From: RSA11 sp965652565
Lineage (GTDB): Bacteria > Actinomycetota > Thermoleophilia > Solirubrobacterales > 70-9
Direction: 5' to 3'
DNA length: 17,453 nt
Assembly: GCA_965652565.1 (NCBI GenBank)
Contig: CBFGWL010000062.1
Span: 1-17,453, forward strand
How positions within the stretch are numbered: position 1 is the stretch's first letter; every line of letters begins with the position of its first letter. Under the pieces are notes generated by a model that was not told the origin of the DNA, searched no databases, and saw nothing but the letters and a program-made list of their open reading frames with translations. The position numbers and the translations under genes are program-made. Positions 1-6,694 of the stretch are shown here, in pieces.

Positions 1-1456
1 AGCCGTGCTCGGAGATCTCCGCGTAGGAGGAGAGCGAGCCGATCAGGCCGATGTTGGGACCCTCAGGCGTCTCGATCGGGCACATGCGCCCGTAGTGGGT
101 CGGGTGCACGTCGCGCACCTCGATCGGGGCGCGCTCACGGGTCAGACCGCCCGCGCCGAGCGCGGAGAGGCGGCGGCGGTGCCGCAGGCCCGACAGCGAG
201 TTCGTCTGGTCCATGAACTGCGAGAGCTGCGAGGACCCGAAGAACTCCTTGAGCGCGGCGACGACCGGCCGGATGTTGATGATCGTCTGCGGCGTGATCG
301 CGTCGGCGTCCTCGGTGGTGAGACGCTCGCGCACCACGCGCTCCATGCGGTAGAGCCCGACGCGGAAGGCGTCCTGGATGAGCTCACCGACGGTGCGCAG
401 CCGGCGGTTGCCGAAGTGCTCGTACTCGTCGAGGTGATCCTTGATCGGGTCGCGCGAGTAGGAGGCGAGCTCGGCCGCGTAGTCCTTGACCGGGTTCTCC
501 TCGTCGTACTCCTCGAGCGAGGGCTCGAGCATCTTGGGCAGGCTCACCAGCTCGCGGATCAGCGCGATGATGTCTTCCTTGGTGAGCGTGCGGTGCTCGA
601 GGTCGACGTCGAGGTCGAGGCGCGCGTTCAGCTTGTAGCGGCCGACCCGGGTGAGGTCGTAGCGCTTCGGGTCGAAGAAGAGCTGCTCGAGCAGGGCCTT
701 CGCGGAGTCGACCGAAGGCGGCTCGCCGGGGCGCTGCTTCTTGAAGAGCTCGATCAGCGCGCCCTCGGTGGTCTTCGTCGGCTCGGTGTCCGCCGCGATC
801 GTGTGGCGCATGTACACCGAGTTGTCGAAGAGCTCGAGGATCTCCTCGTCCGTCTCGTAGCCCATGGCCCGCAGGAGCACGGTGACCGGCAGCTTGCGCT
901 TGCGGTCGATGCGCGCGTAGACGCGCCCCTTCTTGTCGATCTCAAGCTCGAGCCAGGAGCCGCGCGAGGGCATGAGGTTCGCGATGAAGACCTGCTTCTC
1001 GCGATCCTTCGGCTCCATCACGTAGGCGCCGGGCGAGCGGACGAGCTGCGTGACGACCACGCGCTCGGTGCCGTTGATGATGAAGGTCCCGCGCTCGGTC
1101 ATCCATGGGAAGTCACCCATGAAGACCGTCTGCTCGCGGATCTCACCGGTCTCGCGGTTCTGGAACGCGACGGTGACGTTCAGCGGGCGCGAGTAGGTGA
1201 CGTCCTTCTCGCGACACTCGGCGATCGAGTGCGGTGGATCGCCGAAGGTGAAGTCGCCGAAGACAATGGCAAGGTTGCCGGTGTAGTCCTCGATTGGGGA
1301 GATGTCGTCGATCGTCTCCCGCAGCATGCCGCCCTTCGGGTCCGTGAGGGCCTCGAAGGAAGAACGCTGGATATCGATCAGGTTCGGAACCTCGAGAGGC
1401 TCCGGCAGGTGGGAGAAAGACCTACGGGTAACGGGGGCAGCGTGAACTCTGGCCAA
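1..1456 (-). CDS. rpoB: RNA polymerase subunit beta, N-terminal part (cut by window edge)
   Basis: Catalytic beta subunit of RNA polymerase. The reverse strand from 1456 downward reads without a stop through typical RpoB sequence: SPIEDYTGNLAIVFGD, MGDFPWMTERGTFIINGTER, then the rifampicin cluster FFGSSQLSQFMDQTNSLSG, HRRRLSALG and GRMCPIETPEGPNIGLIGSL near the edge. About 485 codons are present, less than half of a normal RpoB. The start is the TTG at 1454-1456: an in-frame TGA lies just upstream and GAGGAG sits 8 bases before it, while no ATG or GTG is available in between. Codon 431 aligns with E. coli S531. The rifampicin-contact residues D416, H426, R429 and S431 (E. coli 516, 526, 529, 531) are kept. 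It follows rplL on the same strand, with a terminator hairpin and a promoter candidate in the 278-bp gap, so it may be partly uncoupled from rplJL. Confidence 0.98.
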   Translation of the reverse strand, partial: MARVHAAPVTRRSFSHLPEPLEVPNLIDIQRSSFEALTDPKGGMLRETIDDISPIEDYTGNLAIVFGDFTFGDPPHSIAECREKDVTYSRPLNVTVAFQNRETGEIREQTVFMGDFPWMTERGTFIINGTERVVVTQLVRSPGAYVMEPKDREKQVFIANLMPSRGSWLELEIDKKGRVYARIDRKRKLPVTVLLRAMGYETDEEILELFDNSVYMRHTIAADTEPTKTTEGALIELFKKQRPGEPPSVDSAKALLEQLFFDPKRYDLTRVGRYKLNARLDLDVDLEHRTLTKEDIIALIRELVSLPKMLEPSLEEYDEENPVKDYAAELASYSRDPIKDHLDEYEHFGNRRLRTVGELIQDAFRVGLYRMERVVRERLTTEDADAITPQTIINIRPVVAALKEFFGSSQLSQFMDQTNSLSGLRHRRRLSALGAGGLTRERAPIEVRDVHPTHYGRMCPIETPEGPNIGLIGSLSSYAEISEHG

Positions 1457-1553
1457 CTGGGCGACTCCTCAGTGGTCGATCGAAACAGGGTGTGCACACG
1501 CGCGAAAGTCTCCTGGAAGACTCGCGGGCACGGCTTAAGGCGCGCGACGCTCA

Positions 1554-1582
1554 AAGATAACACACACGCGTCGCCGTGTCAC
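1554..1582 (-). promoter_or_regulatory. candidate sigma-70 type promoter for rpoB
   Basis: On the minus strand, GTGACA (1577-1582, five of six bases matching TTGACA) is followed after exactly 17 bases by TATCTT (1554-1559, four of six matching TATAAT). It lies about 100 bases upstream of the rpoB start and downstream of the rplL terminator hairpin, where a separate rpoB promoter is expected. Called by eye only. Confidence 0.45.
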
Positions 1583-1646
1583 GGCGGGCGGGCGGCGAGG
1601 GTTCTCAGCCTAGCGGACGTGGACCGCGTGGTCGGGTCGCGGGCAG

Positions 1647-1680
1647 AAAAAAGGCGCGCGCCCCGGCTGGGACGCGCGCC
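1647..1680 (-). terminator. rho-independent terminator or attenuator after rplL
   Basis: Read on the minus strand, GGCGCGCG (1673-1680) and CGCGCGCC (1653-1660) form a perfect 8-bp stem with a 12-base loop, followed directly by TTTTTT (1647-1652). It begins 54 bases after the rplL stop. Ribosomal stalk proteins are needed in excess over RNA polymerase, so partial termination between rplL and rpoB would fit known practice in this operon. Its actual strength cannot be read from sequence. Confidence 0.85.
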
Positions 1681-1734
1681 CTCTCGCTCGCCCGCCGCCC
1701 TGGGGTGGCGGGCTCGCCGGAAAGATCCGAGCGG

Positions 1735-2130
1735 CTACTTGATCTCGACGGTGCCGCCGGCCTCCTCGAGCTCGGCCTTGAGCTTGTCGGCCTCCTCGCG
1801 CTCGATGCCCTCCTTGACGGGGCTCGGCGCGCCGTCGACCAGCGCCTTGGCCTCCTTGAGGCCCAGGCCGGTGGCCGCGCGGACGGCCTTGATGACCGGG
1901 ACCTTCTTGTCGCCGGCGCCGGTCAGGATCACGTCGACCGTGCCGCCCTCGTCACCGCCGGCATCCTCGCCGCCGCCGGCACCGCCGCCGGCCGCGGGGG
2001 CCGCAGCGGCGACCGCGGTCGCCGAGACGCCGAACTCCTCCTCGAGCGCCTTGATGCGCTCGGAGAGCTCGAGCACGGAGATGCTCTTGAGCTCCTCGAT
2101 CCAATCCTCGGTACTGAGCTTGCTCGCCAC
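1735..2130 (-). CDS. rplL: 50S ribosomal protein L7/L12
   Basis: Stalk protein of the large ribosomal subunit that recruits translation factors to the GTPase centre. It is 131 residues. The N-terminal dimerisation and L10-binding helices (about 1-35) are followed by an Ala/Gly-rich hinge containing a GGGAGGGEDAGG-like run (about 41-63) and the conserved globular domain (about 64-131) with KKVPVIKAVRAATGLGLKEA and ending in AGGTVEIK. The start is GTG at 2128-2130; an ideal AGGAGG lies 8 bases upstream, overlapping the end of rplJ. The two genes are 3 bp apart, so they are certainly co-transcribed and probably translationally coupled. A terminator hairpin follows. Confidence 0.98.
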   Translation of the reverse strand: MASKLSTEDWIEELKSISVLELSERIKALEEEFGVSATAVAAAAPAAGGGAGGGEDAGGDEGGTVDVILTGAGDKKVPVIKAVRAATGLGLKEAKALVDGAPSPVKEGIEREEADKLKAELEEAGGTVEIK

Positions 2131-2133
2131 TTC

Positions 2134-3045
2134 TTAGTCCTCCTGTGGAGTCGCGGAATCCGAGTCCTCGGAGTCCTCGCCCTCCGGGGCGGATTCGTCC
2201 GACGACTCCTCGTTGTCGTCACTTTGCTCGGCGGCCTCGGCGGCCTCCGAAGTCTCTTCTGCGGCCGGCGCCTCCTCGGACGCCTCGGCCGCGGGCTCCT
2301 CGCCCTGCTCGCCGTCGCCGTCACCGGCGGCCTCGGCCTCGGCCTCGGCGGGCTGCTCGCCCTCCTCGGCGGGGGCGGACGCCTCGGCCTCGTCGGCCTT
2401 GGCCTCCTCGGCGGGGGCCTCGTCCTCGGACTTGGCCTCGGCCTCGTCCTTGGCATCCTCGGCGGCCGGCTCGTCCTCGGCCTTCGCTTCCTCGGCGGGA
2501 GCCTCCTCGGCGGCCGGCGCCTCGCCGGTCACCAGGCCCTGCTCCGCGATCTGCGAGAGCTGGCGGCCCAGGCCCGCGAGCAGGTTGTTGAGGCCGCTGA
2601 CCAGACCGGTGAGCGGGCTCGCCGTGATCCCGACGAGCTGGCCGCGCAGGGTCTCGACGCCGGGCAGGCGCGCGATCGCCTTGAAGCCGTCGGCGTCGAG
2701 CGGCGAGCCGTCCATCAGGCCGCCGCGGTACTCGAGCACCTCGTTCTCTCGGGAGAAGGTGGTGATCGTCTTGGCCGCGGTGACCGGGTCGCCCTTGATC
2801 AGGGTGAGGGCGATCGGCCCGCTCAGGAAGTCGTCGAGGCCCTCGACCCCGGCCTGCTCGGCCGAGCGCTTGGCCAGACGGTTCTTGACGACCTTGAAGA
2901 CGGCGTCGGACTCGCGCAGCTTCGAACGCAGCTCGGCCGCCTGGGTCACGCTGATGCCGCGGTAGTCGATCGCGAAAACGGCCTGCGCCTCGCCCAGGCG
3001 TTCGGCGAGATCCTCGACTACGGCTGCTTTCTCTTCTCGCTTCAT
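2134..3045 (-). CDS. rplJ: 50S ribosomal protein L10 with long acidic C-terminal tail
   Basis: L10 anchors the L7/L12 stalk on 23S rRNA. Residues 1 to about 174 are a normal L10: MKREEKAAVVEDLAERL, AQAVFAIDYRGISV, VVKNRLAKRS, FLSGPIALT, YRGGLMDG, and the L12-binding helix region near 145-170. From about 175 to 303 the protein continues as a low-complexity Ala/Glu/Asp/Ser tail, whereas L10 usually ends near 165-180. The start was placed at the ATG at 3043-3045, preceded by GGAAAG at suitable spacing. The frame stays open 14 codons further upstream, but those codons fall in the leader hairpin and look non-coding. Upstream lies an L10-leader-like attenuator, implying autoregulation. The tail has the same strong GC and acidic bias along its length, which can arise by repeat expansion. 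Confidence 0.97.
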   Translation of the reverse strand: MKREEKAAVVEDLAERLGEAQAVFAIDYRGISVTQAAELRSKLRESDAVFKVVKNRLAKRSAEQAGVEGLDDFLSGPIALTLIKGDPVTAAKTITTFSRENEVLEYRGGLMDGSPLDADGFKAIARLPGVETLRGQLVGITASPLTGLVSGLNNLLAGLGRQLSQIAEQGLVTGEAPAAEEAPAEEAKAEDEPAAEDAKDEAEAKSEDEAPAEEAKADEAEASAPAEEGEQPAEAEAEAAGDGDGEQGEEPAAEASEEAPAAEETSEAAEAAEQSDDNEESSDESAPEGEDSEDSDSATPQED

Positions 3046-3057
3046 CTTCTGCTTTCC

Positions 3058-3086
3058 AAATGAAAATGCCCGCACGCAGGCGGGCA
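3058..3086 (-). terminator. terminator-like hairpin in the rplJ leader
   Basis: On the minus strand TGCCCGC (3080-3086) and GCGGGCA (3067-3073) form a 7-bp stem with a 6-base loop, followed by TTTTCATTT (3058-3066). It sits 12 bases upstream of the rplJ start, too near to end an upstream gene, so premature termination (attenuation) is the likely role. Confidence 0.65.
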
Positions 3087-3150
3087 CGGAAAGCTCTTCC
3101 GGGCGCCACCTGCACTGGACTTACGGAATCTCCGGCCAGTGGTCTTCGGC
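3058..3150 (-). ncRNA. L10-leader-like autoregulatory 5' leader of rplJ
   Basis: The minus-strand leader ahead of rplJ contains GGAGATTCCGTAAG and GTGCAGGTGG, resembling the conserved core of bacterial L10 leaders, where L10(L12)4 binds and represses its own operon. GCAGGTGG (3106-3113) can pair along all 8 bases (one G-U) with CCGCCTGC (3076-3083). That pairing would block the terminator-like stem at 3067-3086, which is the logic of an attenuator. The match to the family is from memory of its motifs; a covariance search was not possible. Confidence 0.6.
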
Positions 3151-3171
3151 AGGCGAAGTTGTCGGCGCAGG

Positions 3172-3177
3172 AGTGTA
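3172..3177 (-). promoter_or_regulatory. possible -10 element for rplJL
   Basis: TACACT on the minus strand matches the TANNNT pattern and would start RNA just upstream of the leader core. No recognisable -35 hexamer lies 16-18 bases upstream, so this is a weak call. Confidence 0.25.
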
Positions 3178-3199
3178 GCGAGTGGTTCCGGGCGCGCGG

Positions 3200-3331
3200 G
3201 CGTCCGGTGCCGGCGCGGCGGAGGCGGGCGCGGCGTCCCGTGCCGGCGCGGCGGAGGCGGCCGCGGCGTCCCGTGCCGGCGCGGCGGAGGCGGCCGCGGC
3301 GTCCCGTGCCGGCGCGGCGGAGGCGGCCGCC
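3200..3331. repeat. 33-bp minisatellite, four head-to-tail copies
   Basis: Copies begin at 3200, 3233, 3266 and 3299. The unit contains GTGCCGGCGCGGCGGAGGCG. The second and third copies are identical, the fourth differs only at its last base, and the first has two visible substitutions. It lies upstream of the rplJ leader in the gap between divergent genes. Because 33 is a multiple of three, several frames stay open through it and mimic Ala/Gly/Arg-rich proteins; no real gene is supported. Confidence 0.95.
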
Positions 3332-3360
3332 CGCCCGGCGCGCGGCCAAGCGGGGCAACG

Positions 3361-3480
3361 GTCCGGGCCTGCGCGACTTCACGATTTCGTTGGTTGATCC
3401 CACACAATCGCGCACTCGCGGCGAGCCACCCCGCGACTTCGCGATCTTGTTGGTTGATCCCACACAATCGCGAAGTCGTG
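3361..3480. repeat. two 60-bp repeat units with long-stem hairpin
   Basis: Two units at an exact 60-bp offset share the core TTGGTTGATCCCACACAATC. In the second, CGACTTCGCGAT (3434-3445) and ATCGCGAAGTCG (3467-3478) form a perfect 12-bp stem around a 21-base loop. The first has the same layout with about three mismatches. No poly-T follows on either strand, so it looks like a dispersed palindromic (REP-like) element rather than a terminator. Confidence 0.85.
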
Positions 3481-3551
3481 TGGCGGGCCGTAACCGCGTT
3501 GCTCCGCCGCCTCGGCTGGGGCCGACGGGGTCGCTGCCAACCTAGGTCTAG

Positions 3552-4109
3552 ATGGCGGTCACCGAAACACTCGAACCGGTTCGCGGCACGCAGGTCATCT
3601 GGCGCGGCGTCTACCAGATCGAACACGCCGGCCACAAATGGGCTGTCGAGGTCGACTACTTCGACTTCGCCGAAAAGGTGCACCTCTACCGCGACGGGCT
3701 GCACGTCGACGAGCAGCGCTCGCCGGCGCGCTTCGAACTGCCCGATCGCGCCGTGCTCGAGGCCAAGATGGGTTTGCTCGGGATGACCAAGCTCGGCTTG
3801 AAGGTCGCGGGCACCGAGCAGCCGCTGCGTCCGGCGCCCGGCACCGCGGAGGCACGCCGGGCCGCGTTCGAGCGTCGCTTCCCGACGGCGAGCAGAGTCC
3901 TCGCGGCGCTCGCGTGGGCGATCCTCGTCGTCGTCCTCATCGTCGAGATCCCCCAGCTCATCGAAGTGATCTCCCGTGCCCTCGGCGGAGACTTCGAATC
4001 CCCGTTCAACCTCTCCGGCCCCGCCCAGGCCGCACTCGGCGGCCTCGCCCTCTTCGCTGCCCTCGACCGCGCCCTGCGCTTCAAGCACAGCCCCTGGCTC
4101 GACGAGTGA
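3552..4109 (+). CDS. small membrane protein of unknown function
   Basis: I do not recognise this 185-residue protein. The first ~115 residues are soluble and well mixed, with IWRGVYQIEHAGHKWAVEVD and a DFAEKVHLYRDG stretch that suggests a small beta-rich domain. Two hydrophobic segments follow: about 119-137 (LAALAWAILVVVLIVEI) and about 158-175 (QAALGGLALFAALDRALRF). It is the only convincing plus-strand gene, set between rplJ (divergent) and the M23 peptidase gene (convergent). The start is the ATG at 3552; ribosome binding is weak, with only AGG 5 bases before it. Balanced amino acid composition, rather than the Arg/Pro/Ala bias of shadow frames, supports it as real. Function unknown. Confidence 0.75.
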   Translation: MAVTETLEPVRGTQVIWRGVYQIEHAGHKWAVEVDYFDFAEKVHLYRDGLHVDEQRSPARFELPDRAVLEAKMGLLGMTKLGLKVAGTEQPLRPAPGTAEARRAAFERRFPTASRVLAALAWAILVVVLIVEIPQLIEVISRALGGDFESPFNLSGPAQAALGGLALFAALDRALRFKHSPWLDE

Positions 4110-4111
4110 CG

Positions 4112-4576
4112 TTCAGCCCACGTCGTCGAATTCCGGCGACCAGGGCTGAACGCCAGGGCCCCAGCCCGCAGCGACCCGAACCTTCAGCCCACATGTTCGT
4201 AAATCGACGACCAGGGCTGAACGTTGCGCTGCCGGCCCGCGGCGGATCGGAGCTTCAGCTCAGGTGTTCGGAAATCGGCTACTAGGACTGAACGCCGGGC
4301 TCCACCCCGGCGGCGCTCGCGAGATTCAGCCCACGTCGTCGAATTCCGGCGACCAGGGCTGAACGTCCGCGTCACGGGCCCACGGGGACCGGGGCTTCAG
4401 CCCACGTGTTCGGAAATCGACGGCCAGGGCTGAACGTCGGGCTGCGCCCCCGCGGCGGCCGCGAGGTTCAGCCCACGTGTTCGAATTTCGACGACTAGGG
4501 CTGAACGTGGCGCTGCCGGACCGCGGCGGATCGGGGGTTCAGCCCACGTGTTCGGAAATCGACGACTAGGGCTGAA
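4112..4576. repeat. seven 39-bp palindromic elements at exact 71-bp period
   Basis: Elements begin at 4112, 4183, 4254, 4325, 4396, 4467 and 4538. Each starts TTCAGCCC and ends GGGCTGAA 39 bases later (the third is degenerate in both arms), giving an 8-bp stem around a 23-base centre. Centres come in two styles: TCGAATTCCGG-like (units 1 and 4, identical) and TGTTCGGAAATCGAC-like (the rest). Intervening stretches are all 32 bases, all start CG, and some resemble each other (second and sixth strongly; third and fifth partly). The array fills the gap between two convergent genes. It does not read as coding: 71 is not a multiple of three. Confidence 0.93.
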
Positions 4577-4718
4577 CCTGGCCCGGGGCTGAACCTGGCC
4601 CGGGGCTGAACCGCCGGGCGCGGGGCGCCCGGGGCGGGTCGCCCGGGGCGCGTCGCCCGGGGCGGGACGCCGGGGCCCGCGCACGCCGGGGCACGCGCCG
4701 CACGCCGGGGCACGCGCC
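4577..4718. repeat. cluster of short GC-rich tandem repeats
   Basis: Three tandem blocks of different period follow one another. There are two 17-bp copies containing GGCCCGGGGCTGAA (4577-4610), which carry the right arm of the neighbouring palindromic array. There are three 14-bp copies of CGCCCGGGGCGGGT type (4626-4667), and two identical 19-bp copies containing GCACGCCGGGGCACGC (4681-4718). They fill the space between the palindromic array and the 3' end of the M23 peptidase gene. No gene or clear terminator is seen. Confidence 0.85.
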
Positions 4719-4735
4719 GCACGCGGGGCCCGGCC

Positions 4736-5908
4736 TCAGCGCCGCACCCAGCCCGCCACGCGTGGGGCCGGGTCCACCGGGTTGCCCCGGCCCCAGCCGC
4801 GCGGCCAGATCTCGAAGTGCAGGTGGCACGGGGTGCTCGCCGCGTTGCCGCTTTGGCCCACGCGGCCGACGAGCTCGCCCGTGCGCACGTGGCTGCCCTC
4901 GCGCAGCGGCGAGCGGGTCGGGAAGTGCGAATAGACGTAGTCGGTGCCGGTGGTTCGATCGCGGATCACGGCGAAGTGGCCCTTGAGCGCGGGCTCGTAG
5001 CGGATCACCCGCACCTTCCCGCCGCGCGCGGCCAGCACGCGCCGCCCGCACGGCGCGGTGATGTCGAGCCCCTCGTGAGTGCGCCCGCCGTTGCGGGGCG
5101 CGCCGAAGGCACCGACCGGCCCGCGCAGGCCCGTCCGTCCCGCGACCGGGAAGACGTGACCGCGCAGCCGGAACGACCCCGCGCGCCGCGGCTTGCCGCC
5201 CACGCGCGCGATCTCGAACGCGTAGCGCCCGTCGGCCGCCGCCTTGCCGCGGTTCGTCGCCCCGCGCCAGCGCACCAAGTGCCCGCGGAACGGCCGCGCG
5301 CCGCGCAGCCGCTTGCCCCACACCGCGCGCCCGCTGCCGCGCCGCACGACCCGCACCCGCACACCGGTCCGCCCCGGCGCCTGGAAGCGAAAGCGCACGC
5401 GCGCCGGCCGCTTGCCGTCGAAGAGCGCGAGCTTCGGCCCAACCCGCGCAGCGGTCACGGCGAACGAGGGACGCAGGCGGACCCGCGCCCGCGCAGCGGG
5501 CTCCCCCTCCCCCGCGCGCGCCGCGAGCTCCGCCACGGCCCGCTTCCCGCTCGCCAGCGCCCGGCGCAGCCGCATCGCTCGCTTGCCCGGCAGCGCCAGC
5601 TCGACCGCACGCTCGCCCTCGGCCGCCACGCTCGCCGGCCGCAGCCGCAGCGCGCGGCGCCCGATCAGCACCCGGCCCTCCAGCCGCGCCTCGCAGCCCT
5701 CGGGACAGGCCAGCCGCGCGCGCACCGCCACCGCCCCGTGCGGGCGGACGAGCTGGGGCGAGCGCGCCTCGAGCCCGACGCCGGGCAGCGGCTCACCGGC
5801 TCGCGCCGGCCCGCCGAGCCCAGCCCAGCCCCCCACACCCACGACCAGCGCGCCCACGCCAGCGAGCGCCGCAAGCCCGAGCGCGGCGGAGATGAGCGGC
5901 CGGTTCAC
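4736..5908 (-). CDS. secreted M23 family metallopeptidase
   Basis: Predicted zinc endopeptidase of the M23 (lysostaphin/LytM) family, which cuts peptide cross-links in cell-wall peptidoglycan. It is 390 residues. A hydrophobic N-terminus (about 5-33) acts as signal peptide or anchor. Residues ~45-255 are Arg/Ala-rich beta-type sequence, including a DGRYAFEIARVGGKPRRAG stretch resembling FlgD/Ig-like modules. The catalytic domain is ~262-385, with HEGLD (H278, D282), YVYSHF (H328) and HLHFEIW (H362, H364), so all metal and catalytic residues of an active M23 domain are present. The start is GTG at 5906-5908, 12 bp after the rplA stop, with no good ribosome-binding site, so it may rely on coupling to rplA. 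It ends in a repeat-filled gap. The exact substrate is unknown. Confidence 0.92.
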   Translation of the reverse strand: MNRPLISAALGLAALAGVGALVVGVGGWAGLGGPARAGEPLPGVGLEARSPQLVRPHGAVAVRARLACPEGCEARLEGRVLIGRRALRLRPASVAAEGERAVELALPGKRAMRLRRALASGKRAVAELAARAGEGEPAARARVRLRPSFAVTAARVGPKLALFDGKRPARVRFRFQAPGRTGVRVRVVRRGSGRAVWGKRLRGARPFRGHLVRWRGATNRGKAAADGRYAFEIARVGGKPRRAGSFRLRGHVFPVAGRTGLRGPVGAFGAPRNGGRTHEGLDITAPCGRRVLAARGGKVRVIRYEPALKGHFAVIRDRTTGTDYVYSHFPTRSPLREGSHVRTGELVGRVGQSGNAASTPCHLHFEIWPRGWGRGNPVDPAPRVAGWVRR

Positions 5909-5920
5909 CGGCGCGCGGCG

Positions 5921-6691
5921 TTAGGAGGCGTCGGCCTCGGCGTCGGCGCCGTCGGCGGCGCCAGCCTCGGCGCTGCCCATGATCTCGGCCGCGCCGGTGT
6001 AGGAGCTGTCGACCCGGATGCCCGGGCCCATCGTGGTCGCGAGCGTGATCGAGAGGATGTAGCGGCCCTTCGCTGCGGCCGGCTTGGCGCGGACGATCTC
6101 CTCGATGATCGCCGCGTAGTTCTCGAGCAGCGCGCGCTCGTCGAAGCTCGCCTTGCCGATCGCGAGGTGCACGACCGCCTGGCGGTCGGTGCGGTACTCG
6201 ACCTTGCCCGACTTGGACTCCTCGACGGCCTTGGCGACGTCGTTGGTGACCGTGCCGACCTTCGGGTTGGGCATCTTGCCCTGCGGGCCGAGCACGCGGC
6301 CCAGCTTCGAGACGACCGGGCCCATCAGCGCGGGCGTTGCGATCGCCACGTCGAAGTCGGTCCAGCCCGCCTCGACGCGCTCAGCGAGATCCTGCGCGCC
6401 TACGAAGTCTGCGCCCGCCTCCTGCGCCTCGCGCGCGGCGTCGCCCTCGGCGAAGACGGCGACCGTCACGTCCTTGCCCAGGCCGTTCGGCAGCGCCAGC
6501 GTCCCGCGGAGCTGCTCGTCGGCGTGGCGGACGTTCACGCCCAGGCGAATGTGGACCTCAACGGTCTCGTCGAACTTGGCGCTCGCCGTCTCCTTGACCA
6601 GGCGGATCGCCTCGGCGGGCGTGTAGAAGCGCTCGCGGTCGACCTTCTCGCGGGCGGCACGGAAGCGCTTGGAGTGCAGCGCGGTCGCCAT
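5921..6691 (-). CDS. rplA: 50S ribosomal protein L1
   Basis: L1 forms the mobile stalk near the ribosomal E site and commonly represses the L11-L1 operon by binding its mRNA. At 256 residues it carries about 25 extra C-terminal residues that are acidic and Ala-rich, like L10 in this window. Family features: KRFRAAREKVDRERFYTPAE, VEVHIRLGVNVRHADEQLRG at ~44-63, the signature GRVLGPQGKMPNPKVGTV, and YRTDRQAVVHLAIGK. The ATG start at 6689-6691 is preceded by GAGGGG, and the gene lies 3 bp after the rplK stop, so the two are one transcriptional unit. Confidence 0.98.
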   Translation of the reverse strand: MATALHSKRFRAAREKVDRERFYTPAEAIRLVKETASAKFDETVEVHIRLGVNVRHADEQLRGTLALPNGLGKDVTVAVFAEGDAAREAQEAGADFVGAQDLAERVEAGWTDFDVAIATPALMGPVVSKLGRVLGPQGKMPNPKVGTVTNDVAKAVEESKSGKVEYRTDRQAVVHLAIGKASFDERALLENYAAIIEEIVRAKPAAAKGRYILSITLATTMGPGIRVDSSYTGAAEIMGSAEAGAADGADAEADAS

Positions 6692-6694
6692 CGC

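Noticed and set aside
3046..3087. Upstream extension of rplJ to a start at 3087
   Set aside because: The added residues are encoded in the leader terminator hairpin, and the internal ATG has a better ribosome-binding site and the conserved L10 N-terminus.
3182..3397. Small plus-strand Ala/Gly-rich protein over the minisatellite
   Set aside because: Openness is explained by a 33-bp unit divisible by three; several frames are open, and none has a ribosome-binding site or known motif.
4112..4576. CRISPR array (39-bp repeats, 32-bp spacers at constant period)
   Set aside because: The intervals resemble one another and all begin CG, the repeats themselves vary, and no cas gene is present.
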